Shown: positions 1 to 5,834 of the stretch, one piece after another | How positions within the stretch are numbered: position 1 is the stretch's first letter | How the letters are laid out: every line of letters starts with the position of its first letter | From: Sulfurimonas sp. | Lineage (GTDB): Bacteria; Campylobacterota; Campylobacteria; Campylobacterales; Sulfurimonadaceae | DNA: 17,501 nt | Direction of reading: 5' to 3' | NCBI GenBank assembly: GCA_027047745.1 | Contig: JALTUB010000164.1 | Span: forward strand, 1 to 17,501 | Notes under the pieces: generated by a model | What the model saw: the letters and a program-made list of their open reading frames with translations, nothing else | Databases searched by the model: none | Told to the model about the DNA's origin: nothing | Position numbers and translations under genes: made by a program

Positions 1-118
1 TGATGAAGGATGCAGTTCTAAAACACTAATGGCAAGTGATATAACTTGCAAATCAATCAAAGATGCCTTAGAACTTTTTTTAAATACGAAGAGATTGATA
101 GCTACTTTAAGAAGTTAA
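1..118 (+). CDS. HAD-type soluble P-type ATPase-like phosphatase, C-terminal end (partial)
   Basis: An open frame enters from the left edge (first full codon at base 2) and stops at 116-118, leaving 38 residues. The end reads ...IKDALELFLNTKRLIATLRS, preceded by SSKTLMASDITCKS. From memory this resembles the C-terminus of the small cytosolic HAD hydrolases related to P-type ATPase P-domains, which typically end in a segment like DALDLLLNPKRLIATLR. The catalytic DxD and lysine motifs lie outside the window, so activity cannot be checked. The following small membrane-protein gene is on the same strand after a short gap. The family call rests on this tail alone. Confidence 0.6.
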   Translation, partial: DEGCSSKTLMASDITCKSIKDALELFLNTKRLIATLRS

Positions 119-140
119 TTTATTTTTATTTATGGGCTTT

Positions 141-146
141 TAAAAT
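141..146 (+). promoter_or_regulatory. Possible -10 box upstream of the small membrane protein genes
   Basis: TAAAAT lies in a T-rich stretch just after the phosphatase stop codon, about 20 bases before the preferred ATG at 167. No -35 is visible, as is usual in this phylum. The assignment is weak because the whole stretch is AT-rich, and read-through from the upstream gene is equally possible. Confidence 0.25.
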
Positions 147-166
147 GAAATGTGTTAGAATTATGC

Positions 167-400
167 ATGGCAGATTTAGATAGAGCAAAAGATTTTATTA
201 ATAATATTAGATTGTATATGATTATGTGCTTGGCACTGATTATTTCTATTGGCTCTGGAATATCTAAAATGTATGTTGCCCAAGATTTTAACTATATATT
301 TTTTGTTGGCAATGTTCTTCTTGTATCTTTATTGCTTATATTTGTATTTTTAGCAAAAAAATTACATAAAAAAACAGATGAATTGAAGGATATAAAATGA
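167..400 (+). CDS. Small two-helix inner-membrane protein, unknown function
   Basis: This is a 77-residue protein when started at ATG 167. A GTG at 152 would add five residues, but neither start has a good Shine-Dalgarno sequence. Residues 1-15 are polar, followed by a hydrophobic helix at about 16-34, a short loop, a second helix at about 42-62, and a lysine-rich tail. By the positive-inside pattern both ends are probably cytoplasmic. I do not recognise a named family; small proteins of this kind recur as uncharacterised genes in Campylobacterota. Its stop overlaps the start of the next micro-ORF (ATGA at 397-400), so the two are probably translated together. Confidence 0.65.
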   Translation: MADLDRAKDFINNIRLYMIMCLALIISIGSGISKMYVAQDFNYIFFVGNVLLVSLLLIFVFLAKKLHKKTDELKDIK

Positions 401-486
401 CGATAGCGACTATAACTATAACCATAACTGCAATAGTATTTATAGCAACATTTGCTTATGGTGCTTATGAAGTTACTAGAGCATAA
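397..486 (+). CDS. 29-residue single-helix membrane peptide
   Basis: The ATG at 397 overlaps the stop of the preceding membrane-protein gene by ATGA. It is preceded by a good Shine-Dalgarno (AAGGA at 385-389) about seven bases upstream. The product starts MTIATITITITAIVF, continues through a hydrophobic stretch to about residue 23 and ends GAYEVTRA, which is one transmembrane helix with a short polar tail. It has no recognised function. The translational coupling suggests it works with the upstream two-helix protein, for example as a small membrane-complex subunit; that is inference. It is followed within six bases by a convergent terminator hairpin. Confidence 0.55.
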   Translation: MTIATITITITAIVFIATFAYGAYEVTRA

Positions 487-491
487 AAGAT

Positions 492-516
492 AACAAACGC
501 GATTTAAGCGTTTGTT
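492..516. terminator. Bidirectional terminator hairpin between the micro-ORF and minE
   Basis: AACAAACGC (492-500) pairs perfectly with GCGTTTGTT (508-516) around a 7-base loop. It sits between convergent genes and overlaps the minE stop codon (504-506). It is followed by a broken T-run on each strand (TCTAG on +, ATCTTTTA on -), so it probably serves both transcripts. Confidence 0.6.
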
Positions 517-740
517 TCTAGTTGAACATCTATTGAAAGTGCTTCAATACCATCTTCAACTTCTTTTTTTATTTCGATAGCTTTGACACCCATATATTTT
601 TTAACAACTTCTATGATTTCTGCTTTCATTTCATCCATAAATGGAAAAGCGTTTGTGTTTTGTCTATCTGACATGATAGCTATTGTGAGTCTGTCCTTAG
701 CAGTTTTTGCACTACTTTTTTTTCTGAAAAAGGAAAACAT
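504..740 (-). CDS. minE: Cell division topological specificity factor MinE
   Basis: This 78-residue protein matches MinE in length and layout. An N-terminal membrane-targeting helix (MFSFFRKK) is followed by the MinD-contact and ATPase-stimulating stretch (KTAKDRLTIAIMSDR, about residues 13-27). The C-terminal alpha/beta dimerisation domain follows. MinE triggers ATP hydrolysis by membrane-bound MinD and drives the oscillation that keeps the division inhibitor away from mid-cell. Its ATG overlaps the minD stop by one base (TAATG), indicating translational coupling. It is the last gene of minC-minD-minE and ends in a hairpin terminator. Confidence 0.95.
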   Translation of the reverse strand: MFSFFRKKSSAKTAKDRLTIAIMSDRQNTNAFPFMDEMKAEIIEVVKKYMGVKAIEIKKEVEDGIEALSIDVQLETNA

Positions 741-1552
741 TATGCAAACATCTCTTTGATTTTTTGCATCAAACCATTTTCTGGTTCTTCAACATTTTCT
801 AAAGGAACTTCTTGACCACAAAGTCTAGCTGCTACTCTTGCATAAGCTTTTCCTGCTGCAGAGTTTGTATCTAAAATGATAGGTTTACCTTGGTTTGAAG
901 CATCGATGATACCTTTGTCCTCAGGTATTTTCCCAATCAAAGGCACATTTAAAATATCTAAAATATCTTCACTTGCTAACATTTCGCCACTTTGCACCAT
1001 TTTCGGATTTATTCTATTGATGATAAGATATTTAAGTACCTCACTGCCATCTTTAACTTTTTGACTTTTTGAGTCTAAGATTCCTATCGCACGGTCTGCA
1101 TCACGGATAGAAGAGACTTCAGGATTTACAACAACTATTGCACGGTCTGCAAACTCTATAGTATGCTCATATCCTGACTCTATTCCTGCAGGTGCATCTA
1201 AGATAACATAATCAAACTCAGCACTGAGGTCAGTAACAAGTTTAAGAATTTTTTGTGAATCTAAAACAGATTTATCTTTTGTTTGTGAAGCAGCTAAAAA
1301 CTGAAGGTTTGGACTTATTTTACTTTTTATAAGTGCTTGTTTGAGGTTGGCTTCACCATCCATCACTTGTACCATGTCAAAAACGACGCGATTTTCAAGT
1401 CCAAGTATCATGTCTAAGTTACGCTGACCGATGTCAAAGTCAACGACAACACATTTTTTGTCATTGAGTGCGATACCTACTCCTACATTTGCGGTAGTTG
1501 TTGTTTTCCCAACACCACCTTTTCCACTGATTACTGCTATTATTATGCCCAC
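740..1552 (-). CDS. minD: Septum site-determining ATPase MinD
   Basis: This is a 270-residue ParA/MinD-type P-loop ATPase with the deviant Walker A GKGGVGKTT at residues 10-18 (signature Lys11 and catalytic Lys16). Walker-type segments follow, including VVVDFDIGQRNLDMILG and DYVILDAPAG. The extreme C-terminus (GLMQKIKEMFA) has the amphipathic, basic character of the MinD membrane-targeting sequence. ATP-bound MinD dimerises on the membrane and recruits MinC, and MinE stimulates its release. Its ATG lies inside the end of minC (10-base overlap) and its stop overlaps the minE start. All three genes are thus tightly coupled, which suits their need for fixed stoichiometry. Confidence 0.96.
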   Translation of the reverse strand: MGIIIAVISGKGGVGKTTTTANVGVGIALNDKKCVVVDFDIGQRNLDMILGLENRVVFDMVQVMDGEANLKQALIKSKISPNLQFLAASQTKDKSVLDSQKILKLVTDLSAEFDYVILDAPAGIESGYEHTIEFADRAIVVVNPEVSSIRDADRAIGILDSKSQKVKDGSEVLKYLIINRINPKMVQSGEMLASEDILDILNVPLIGKIPEDKGIIDASNQGKPIILDTNSAAGKAYARVAARLCGQEVPLENVEEPENGLMQKIKEMFA

Positions 1553-2151
1553 TTTGTCTCCTTTAGTACGGGTGTTATTCTGATTTCATTATTTATAAGT
1601 TCTACACGGTTTAGTTTATCTTGCAAGTAGCTGTTATCTACTTCTACTTCATGAAAAACTATGTTTGCTTTTGGTGAGGCTTGTAACATCATGAAGTTAC
1701 CATTACACCTTATGTCACCCTCAACTATCTGTGTGATGATAAGGTTACCATCAACAAGGATACTGCCTCCACTATTTACACGGTTTAGTAAAAGTAAATC
1801 ACCTTTTATCTTAAGTTCTTGTCCACTGCGAACAAGCTTATCTATTACTTTTAGATTATCTTGTATCTTTTCTACTGGTTTTTTTATCTCTTTTTGTACA
1901 ACTTCTTCTTGTTTTACTTCTTGTAATTTTTGACTGTTTTTACTAGCTCTACTTTTTGGTAGCTCAGTATTTACGATATATTTTAAATCTTTTTCTTGAA
2001 GATAAGTTTCTATTTTTGTGTTTACATTTCCATAAATACTTATAAGATGGTTTGTAAACATCACATAATTTTTATCAAAAAAAGCTATAAATTCGTTTTC
2101 ATCTTCTAAAGTAACTTCAAATACCTTTACCGAATACTGTTTTGTAAGCAA
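1543..2151 (-). CDS. minC: Septum formation inhibitor MinC
   Basis: This is a 202-residue protein. Residues 1-60 form a divergent N-terminal FtsZ-inhibiting domain, followed by a charged linker (about 65-100). The C-terminal beta-helix domain that binds MinD opens with the diagnostic VRSGQ (107-111) and continues GDLLLLNRVNSGGSILVDGN. The start is TTG at 2149-2151, supported by GGAGA at 2156-2160 on the minus strand; no ATG is available before an upstream in-frame stop. MinC is the FtsZ assembly inhibitor of the Min system. In Helicobacter pylori, as I recall, minC is not next to minDE, so this three-gene operon is the more classical arrangement. The N-domain is weakly conserved, but the C-domain and neighbours make the call firm. 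Confidence 0.9.
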   Translation of the reverse strand: MLTKQYSVKVFEVTLEDENEFIAFFDKNYVMFTNHLISIYGNVNTKIETYLQEKDLKYIVNTELPKSRASKNSQKLQEVKQEEVVQKEIKKPVEKIQDNLKVIDKLVRSGQELKIKGDLLLLNRVNSGGSILVDGNLIITQIVEGDIRCNGNFMMLQASPKANIVFHEVEVDNSYLQDKLNRVELINNEIRITPVLKETKWA

Positions 2152-2190
2152 AATCTCTCCTAAAATAACAATCTTTGGAATCTTATCTTT

Positions 2191-2196
2191 ATTATA
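2191..2196 (-). promoter_or_regulatory. -10 box for minCDE
   Basis: On the minus strand the sequence is exactly TATAAT, about 40 bases upstream of the minC TTG codon. The region before it is AT-rich, without a canonical -35, as expected for sigma-70 promoters of Campylobacterota. It lies next to a 15-bp inverted repeat that could be an operator. Confidence 0.5.
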
Positions 2197-2218
2197 ATTA
2201 TATGTTAATTAAATTAAT

Positions 2219-2257
2219 TATTTTAAAAATATTTCAATTTGCAATATTTTTAAAATA
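2219..2257. repeat. 15-bp perfect inverted repeat in the divergent minC / 2303 intergenic region
   Basis: TATTTTAAAAATATT (2219-2233) and AATATTTTTAAAATA (2243-2257) are exact reverse complements separated by nine bases. The repeat lies between the divergent starts of minC and the gene at 2303, upstream of the putative minC -10. It is entirely A/T, so base composition favours such matches, but 15 uninterrupted pairs is long. It could be an operator or a DNA-bending site. It lacks T-runs suited to a terminator and neither flanking gene ends here. Confidence 0.5.
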
Positions 2258-2302
2258 TATATTGATTTTGAGCTAGGATTATAAAAAACAAAAGGAGTTG
2301 AA

Positions 2303-2647
2303 ATGCTTTTGGGAAAATGTCCTTATTGTGAGGATGGACAGATTGAGGTGAGAGATAAAGAGGTGAGTGGGAAAAAAGTAAAACTTTATGCTTGTACTAA
2401 TGCAAACTGGAAAACAGAAGATGGAGAAGTTTTTGAGTTAAGAGATGATGCTACATGTGACTTTAAGATCTGGCAAAACTCTCTGGCTAAATATGGAAAG
2501 TGGCTTTCATATAAAGAGATAAGAGCTTTACTCGAAGATAAAACTATAGAAGTAGAACTTTTAAGTAAGAAATATGGCAAAAAAGTTTACTATAACAAGG
2601 ATATAACTCTCTCTTTAGATTATGGTGTTAGTGTGATATGGGAATAA
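2303..2647 (+). CDS. Small cysteine-rich protein resembling a topoisomerase C-terminal repeat
   Basis: This 114-residue protein begins at ATG 2303 behind a strong Shine-Dalgarno (AAGGAG). It opens with a zinc-ribbon-like CPYC (Cys6, Cys9), with further cysteines at 31 and 52 that could complete a four-cysteine site. The second half (KYGKWLSYKEIRALLEDKT..., KKYGKKVYYNKDITLSLDYG) resembles the C-terminal repeat of bacterial topoisomerase III/TraC-like enzymes, where a GK...LLE.GKT pattern precedes an extended beta segment. No catalytic topoisomerase domain is present. It may be a free-standing nucleic-acid-binding module; that is inference. It is transcribed away from minC and is probably monocistronic, since a separate promoter for the ribosomal operon follows. 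Confidence 0.6.
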   Translation: MLLGKCPYCEDGQIEVRDKEVSGKKVKLYACTNANWKTEDGEVFELRDDATCDFKIWQNSLAKYGKWLSYKEIRALLEDKTIEVELLSKKYGKKVYYNKDITLSLDYGVSVIWE

Positions 2648-2705
2648 GTTTTAAAATATAACTTAAATAAAGCAGTATTTAATAAACCTTTTACATTTAT
2701 TTAGA

Positions 2706-2711
2706 TATAAT
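2706..2711 (+). promoter_or_regulatory. -10 box of the alpha ribosomal operon
   Basis: A perfect TATAAT is preceded by T-rich DNA and placed about 137 bases upstream of rpmJ. Transcription would begin near 2718, just before the first strand of the structured leader. This is the only strong promoter seen for rpmJ-rplQ; secY, map and infA are not upstream here. Confidence 0.7.
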
Positions 2712-2720
2712 CCCCATCCG

Positions 2721-2842
2721 CTTTACTGTTTTAACAAAAAACATGAGAGTATTTCTGTCTTTAGTAGAGATTACAAAAGATAAAAGTATTGGTTGGTAAA
2801 CTTTTATTAGCCTAAAAACAGTAGAGACATAGACTAAAGGAC
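2721..2842 (+). promoter_or_regulatory. Structured alpha-operon leader: candidate ribosomal-protein autoregulatory pseudoknot
   Basis: Three helices can be drawn by eye. P1 pairs 2721-2732 with 2815-2826 (12 pairs, one U-G). An internal hairpin pairs 2781-2787 with 2800-2806 (TAAAAGT/ACTTTTA). P2 pairs 2757-2765 with 2833-2842 (nine pairs, one bulged G), and its 3' strand contains the rpmJ Shine-Dalgarno AAAGGA. P1 and P2 cross, giving a pseudoknot. The octamer AGTAGAGA occurs at 2763-2770 and again at 2820-2827, so the first P1 strand could alternatively pair with the upstream copy, which would disturb P2. In E. coli the alpha operon is autoregulated by S4 binding a leader pseudoknot, and rpsD (S4) is in this operon. 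Regulation by S4 here is inferred by analogy. Confidence 0.5.
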
Positions 2843-2847
2843 TTTCA

Positions 2848-2961
2848 ATGAAAGTAAGAGCTTCAGTTAAGAAGATGTGTGATGACTGTAAAGTTGTCAA
2901 GAGAAAAGGTATTGTAAGAGTAATCTGCAAGAACCCAAAACATAAACAGAGACAAGGATAA
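2848..2961 (+). CDS. rpmJ: 50S ribosomal protein L36
   Basis: The 37-residue product starts MKVRASVKKMCDDCKVV and ends KHKQRQG, the classical zinc-binding form of L36. The ligands are Cys11, Cys14, Cys27 and His32. It is a component of the large subunit. The start ATG is preceded by AAAGGA at 2836-2841, which can be sequestered in the leader pseudoknot. The gene opens the alpha operon and lies two bases upstream of rpsM, so regulation of its translation could spread to rpsM. Confidence 0.95.
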   Translation: MKVRASVKKMCDDCKVVKRKGIVRVICKNPKHKQRQG

Positions 2962-2963
2962 CC

Positions 2964-3326
2964 ATGGCTCGTATATCTGGTGTTGATTTACCTAAGAAAA
3001 AGCGTATAGAATATGGTCTAACATATATCTATGGAATAGGTCTTCATGCTTCTCGTCAAATATTAGACGCTACAAGTATTGATTATAATAAAAGAGTTTT
3101 TGAACTAAATGAAGCTGATGTAGCTGCAATTACTGCTGAAATCCGTGAAAACCATATGGTTGAAGGTGATTTGCGTAAGAAAGTAGCTATGGATATTAAA
3201 GCACTTATGGACATTGGTTCATATCGTGGTCTTCGTCACCGTCGTGGTCTTCCATGTCGTGGTCAAAAAACTAAGACAAATGCGCGTACTCGTAAAGGTA
3301 AACGCAAAACTGTCGGCGCGGCATAA
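2964..3326 (+). CDS. rpsM: 30S ribosomal protein S13
   Basis: This 120-residue protein begins MARISGVDLPKKKRIEYGL and includes the helix-two-turn-helix segment IYGIGLHASRQIL. The highly basic C-terminal tail RGLRHRRGLPCRGQKTKTNA contacts tRNA and S19 in the small-subunit head. Length and sequence are typical. AAGGA in the end of rpmJ serves as its ribosome binding site, and rpsK follows after ten bases. Confidence 0.97.
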   Translation: MARISGVDLPKKKRIEYGLTYIYGIGLHASRQILDATSIDYNKRVFELNEADVAAITAEIRENHMVEGDLRKKVAMDIKALMDIGSYRGLRHRRGLPCRGQKTKTNARTRKGKRKTVGAA

Positions 3327-3336
3327 GGAATTATAG

Positions 3337-3729
3337 ATGGCAAAAAGAAAAGCTGTTAGAAAAAAAGTAGTAAAGAAAAATATTGCGCGTGGTATCTGCC
3401 ACATAGCTGCATCATTTAATAATACACTTGTAACAATTACAGATGAGATGGGTAACATGATTGCTTGGAGTTCTGCTGGTTCTTTAGGATTTAAAGGTTC
3501 TAAAAAATCAACTCCATTTGCTGCACAAGCTGCTGTTGAAGATGCAGTTGCTAAAGCACAAGTACATGGTATAAAAGAGCTTGGTATTAAAGTTCAAGGT
3601 CCTGGTAGTGGTCGTGAGACTGCAACAAAAGCTGTTGGTGCTATCGAAGGTATTCGTGTTACATTTATGAAAGATGTTACACCATTACCACACAACGGTT
3701 GTCGCGCACCTAAGCGTCGTAGAGTTTAA
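3337..3729 (+). CDS. rpsK: 30S ribosomal protein S11
   Basis: This is a 130-residue protein. A lysine-rich N-terminal extension (MAKRKAVRKKVVKKN) precedes the conserved core, including ASFNNTLVTITDEMGN, the GSGRE turn and the C-terminal PHNGCRAPKRRRV. S11 sits on the platform of the 30S subunit near the decoding mRNA exit region. It follows the standard alpha-operon order S13-S11-S4-alpha-L17. Confidence 0.97.
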   Translation: MAKRKAVRKKVVKKNIARGICHIAASFNNTLVTITDEMGNMIAWSSAGSLGFKGSKKSTPFAAQAAVEDAVAKAQVHGIKELGIKVQGPGSGRETATKAVGAIEGIRVTFMKDVTPLPHNGCRAPKRRRV

Positions 3730-3740
3730 GGAGATTACTG

Positions 3741-4367
3741 ATGGCAAGATATAGAGGTCCAGTAGAAAAAATCGAAAGAAGATTCGGTGTAAGCCTTAAC
3801 CTTAAAGGTGAGCGTCGTTTAGCAGGAAAATCTGCATTAGAAAAAAGACCTTATGGTCCTGGTCAACATGGTCAGCGTCGTAAGAAAGTTTCTGAGTATG
3901 GTTCACAACTTAATGAAAAGCAAAAAGCAAAGTTCATGTATGGTGTTTCTGAGAAACAATTCCGTGCTCTATTTGTTGAAGCAAAAAGAAAAGATGGAAA
4001 TACAGGTACAAACCTTGTAACTCTAATCGAACAAAGACTTGATAATGTAGTTTACAGAATGGGATTTGCATCTACTCGTAGATTTTCTCGTCAACTTGTA
4101 ACTCATGGTCACATTTTAGTAGATGGAAAAAAACTTGATATTCCTTCATACCGTGTTAAGCCTGGTCAAAAGATTGAAATTCGTGAATCAAGTAAAACAA
4201 ATGCTCAAATAGTTCGTGCTATTGAGTTAACAAATCAAACTGGTCTTGCTCCATGGGTTGATATTGATGCTGAAAAAGTATTTGGTATCTTTACTCGTTT
4301 ACCAGAGCGTGATGAAGTTGTTATTCCTGTTGAAGAACGATTAATCGTTGAGCTTTACTCTAAATAG
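3741..4367 (+). CDS. rpsD: 30S ribosomal protein S4
   Basis: This 208-residue protein begins MARYRGPVEKIERRFG and has no N-terminal cysteine cluster, so it is the zinc-free form. The S4 RNA-binding domain runs from about residue 98 (EQRLDNVVYRMGFASTR, then RRFSRQLVTHGHILVDGKK). S4 is a primary 16S rRNA binding protein that nucleates 30S assembly. In several bacteria it is also a translational repressor of its own operon. The structured rpmJ leader makes S4 the first candidate for feedback regulation here. Confidence 0.97.
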   Translation: MARYRGPVEKIERRFGVSLNLKGERRLAGKSALEKRPYGPGQHGQRRKKVSEYGSQLNEKQKAKFMYGVSEKQFRALFVEAKRKDGNTGTNLVTLIEQRLDNVVYRMGFASTRRFSRQLVTHGHILVDGKKLDIPSYRVKPGQKIEIRESSKTNAQIVRAIELTNQTGLAPWVDIDAEKVFGIFTRLPERDEVVIPVEERLIVELYSK

Positions 4368-4388
4368 TAATTAAAAGGCGTTAAAGAT

Positions 4389-5387
4389 ATGAAGAAGATT
4401 AAAACTACTCCACTTGCTCCACAAGAGTTTGAGGTAGAACAGATTAGTGAAAATGAAGCTAACATCATGGCATATCCGTTTGAGACGGGTTATGCTATCT
4501 CTTTGGCTCATCCACTACGCCGTTTTCTATTAAGTAGCTCAGTTGGATATGCTCCAATAGCTATCAAAATCGAGGGTGCTAAGCATGAGTTTGACTCAGT
4601 GCGTGGTATGCTTGAAGATATTTCAGATTTTATTTTAAATCTTAAAGAGATTCGTTTTAAACTAAACGATGAAGTTGAAGAGGCAGAAATAAACTATACA
4701 TTTGCTGGTCCATGTACTATCACAGGTTCAGACTTAAGTAATGATGAAGTTGATGTTGTAACTCCAAATGCTCCATTAGCTACTTTAAATGAAGATTCTA
4801 CACTTAACTTTAGTATCAAGATTGCTAAAGGTATAGGCTATGTTGCTAGTGAAGATACTTACGAAGAGCTAGAAGATGGTTATATAGCACTTGATGCTTA
4901 TTTTACTCCAGTTAGAAGTGCAACATACGAAATCGAAAATGTACTTGTGGAAGATAACCCTAACTTTGAAAGAGTTGTTATGAACATCAGAACTGATGGT
5001 CAAATTACTCCAGTAGATGCATTTAGAAACTCTTTAGAAGTTATGTATGCGCAACTTGCGGTATTTAACTCAGAGATTAGTATAAAAGCTCCTGCTACAA
5101 TAGAGAGAGTTGAAGAGTCAGAAGATCTTAAAAAATTAGCTACTAGCATAGATAATTTAGGTTTAAGCGCTCGTAGTTACAACTGTCTTGATCGTTCAGA
5201 TATTAAACTTATTGGTGAAATTACACTAATGAGTACAAATGATTTAAAAAATGTTAAAAACCTTGGAAAAAAATCATACGATGAAATCGTTGAAAAAGTT
5301 CAAGAATTTGGCTATGCAGTTGGCGCTGACTTAGCTGATGATGTAGTTGCTGCATTAAAAAAGAAAATAGAAGCTTTACAAGCTTAA
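4389..5387 (+). CDS. rpoA: DNA-directed RNA polymerase subunit alpha
   Basis: This is a 332-residue protein. The N-terminal assembly domain contains GYAISLAHPLRRFLLSS (about 34-50), the dimerisation element that scaffolds beta and beta'. The C-terminal domain (about 250-315) has SARSYNCL, whose arginine matches the upstream-DNA-contacting residue of alpha-CTD, and the helix-hairpin-helix segment KNLGKKSYDEI. Both domains are intact and the length is normal. It is cotranscribed with rpsD and rplQ in the standard order, with a purine-poor spacer (AAAAGGCGTTAAAG) before the ATG. Confidence 0.97.
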   Translation: MKKIKTTPLAPQEFEVEQISENEANIMAYPFETGYAISLAHPLRRFLLSSSVGYAPIAIKIEGAKHEFDSVRGMLEDISDFILNLKEIRFKLNDEVEEAEINYTFAGPCTITGSDLSNDEVDVVTPNAPLATLNEDSTLNFSIKIAKGIGYVASEDTYEELEDGYIALDAYFTPVRSATYEIENVLVEDNPNFERVVMNIRTDGQITPVDAFRNSLEVMYAQLAVFNSEISIKAPATIERVEESEDLKKLATSIDNLGLSARSYNCLDRSDIKLIGEITLMSTNDLKNVKNLGKKSYDEIVEKVQEFGYAVGADLADDVVAALKKKIEALQA

Positions 5388-5400
5388 CAGAGGAAGATAT

Positions 5401-5751
5401 ATGAGACATCGTCATGGATATCGTAAACTAAGTCGTACAAGTGCACACCGTGCTGCTTTACTTAAAAATCTTAGTATTTCGTTAATAGAACATGGTAAAA
5501 TCGAAACTACTGCTATAAAAGCAAAAGAGTTGCGTTCATATGTAGAAAAACTTATCACAGTTGCTACTAAGAATGACTCTAATGCTCACAGAACAGTATT
5601 TGCTGCGCTTCAAAGTAAAGAAGCTACAAAAACTTTAGTAAATGAAGTTGCTCCTAAGTATACTGATCGTACTGGTGGATATACAAGAATTACTAAAACA
5701 AGAATTCGTCGTGGTGATGCTACTACTATGGCGTTTATAGAACTAGTATAG
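5401..5751 (+). CDS. rplQ: 50S ribosomal protein L17
   Basis: This 116-residue protein begins MRHRHGYRKLSRTSAHRAAL, the L17 signature. The globular domain ends in the short C-terminal form GGYTRITKTRIRRGDATTMAFIEL with no extension. It lies near the peptide exit tunnel of the 50S subunit. It is the last gene of the alpha operon, preceded by AGAGGAAG and followed by a terminator hairpin. Confidence 0.97.
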   Translation: MRHRHGYRKLSRTSAHRAALLKNLSISLIEHGKIETTAIKAKELRSYVEKLITVATKNDSNAHRTVFAALQSKEATKTLVNEVAPKYTDRTGGYTRITKTRIRRGDATTMAFIELV

Positions 5752-5760
5752 TTAAACTCC

Positions 5761-5786
5761 TTAAATGCAGGTTTTCCTGCGTTTAA
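5761..5786 (+). terminator. Terminator of the alpha operon
   Basis: TTAAATGCAGG (5761-5771) pairs with CCTGCGTTTAA (5776-5786) around TTTT, giving 11 pairs including one U-G. It starts ten bases after the rplQ stop. The downstream T-run is poor (TCTTG), but the position is right for intrinsic termination. Confidence 0.7.
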
Positions 5787-5806
5787 TCTTGAAATTTTCC
5801 CAATTC

Positions 5807-5812
5807 TAAAAT
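5807..5812 (+). promoter_or_regulatory. -10 box of the aldo/keto reductase gene
   Basis: TAAAAT stands about 22 bases upstream of the start ATG, after the alpha-operon terminator. AGGAC at 5827-5831 is the ribosome binding site. No -35 is visible. Confidence 0.45.
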
Positions 5813-5834
5813 ACTTTGATTAATAGGACTTACA

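Noticed and set aside
1661..1933. 90-residue plus-strand open frame within minC
   Set aside because: Antisense shadow of a confident gene, with a cysteine- and serine-rich composition typical of reverse-strand translation and no ribosome binding site.
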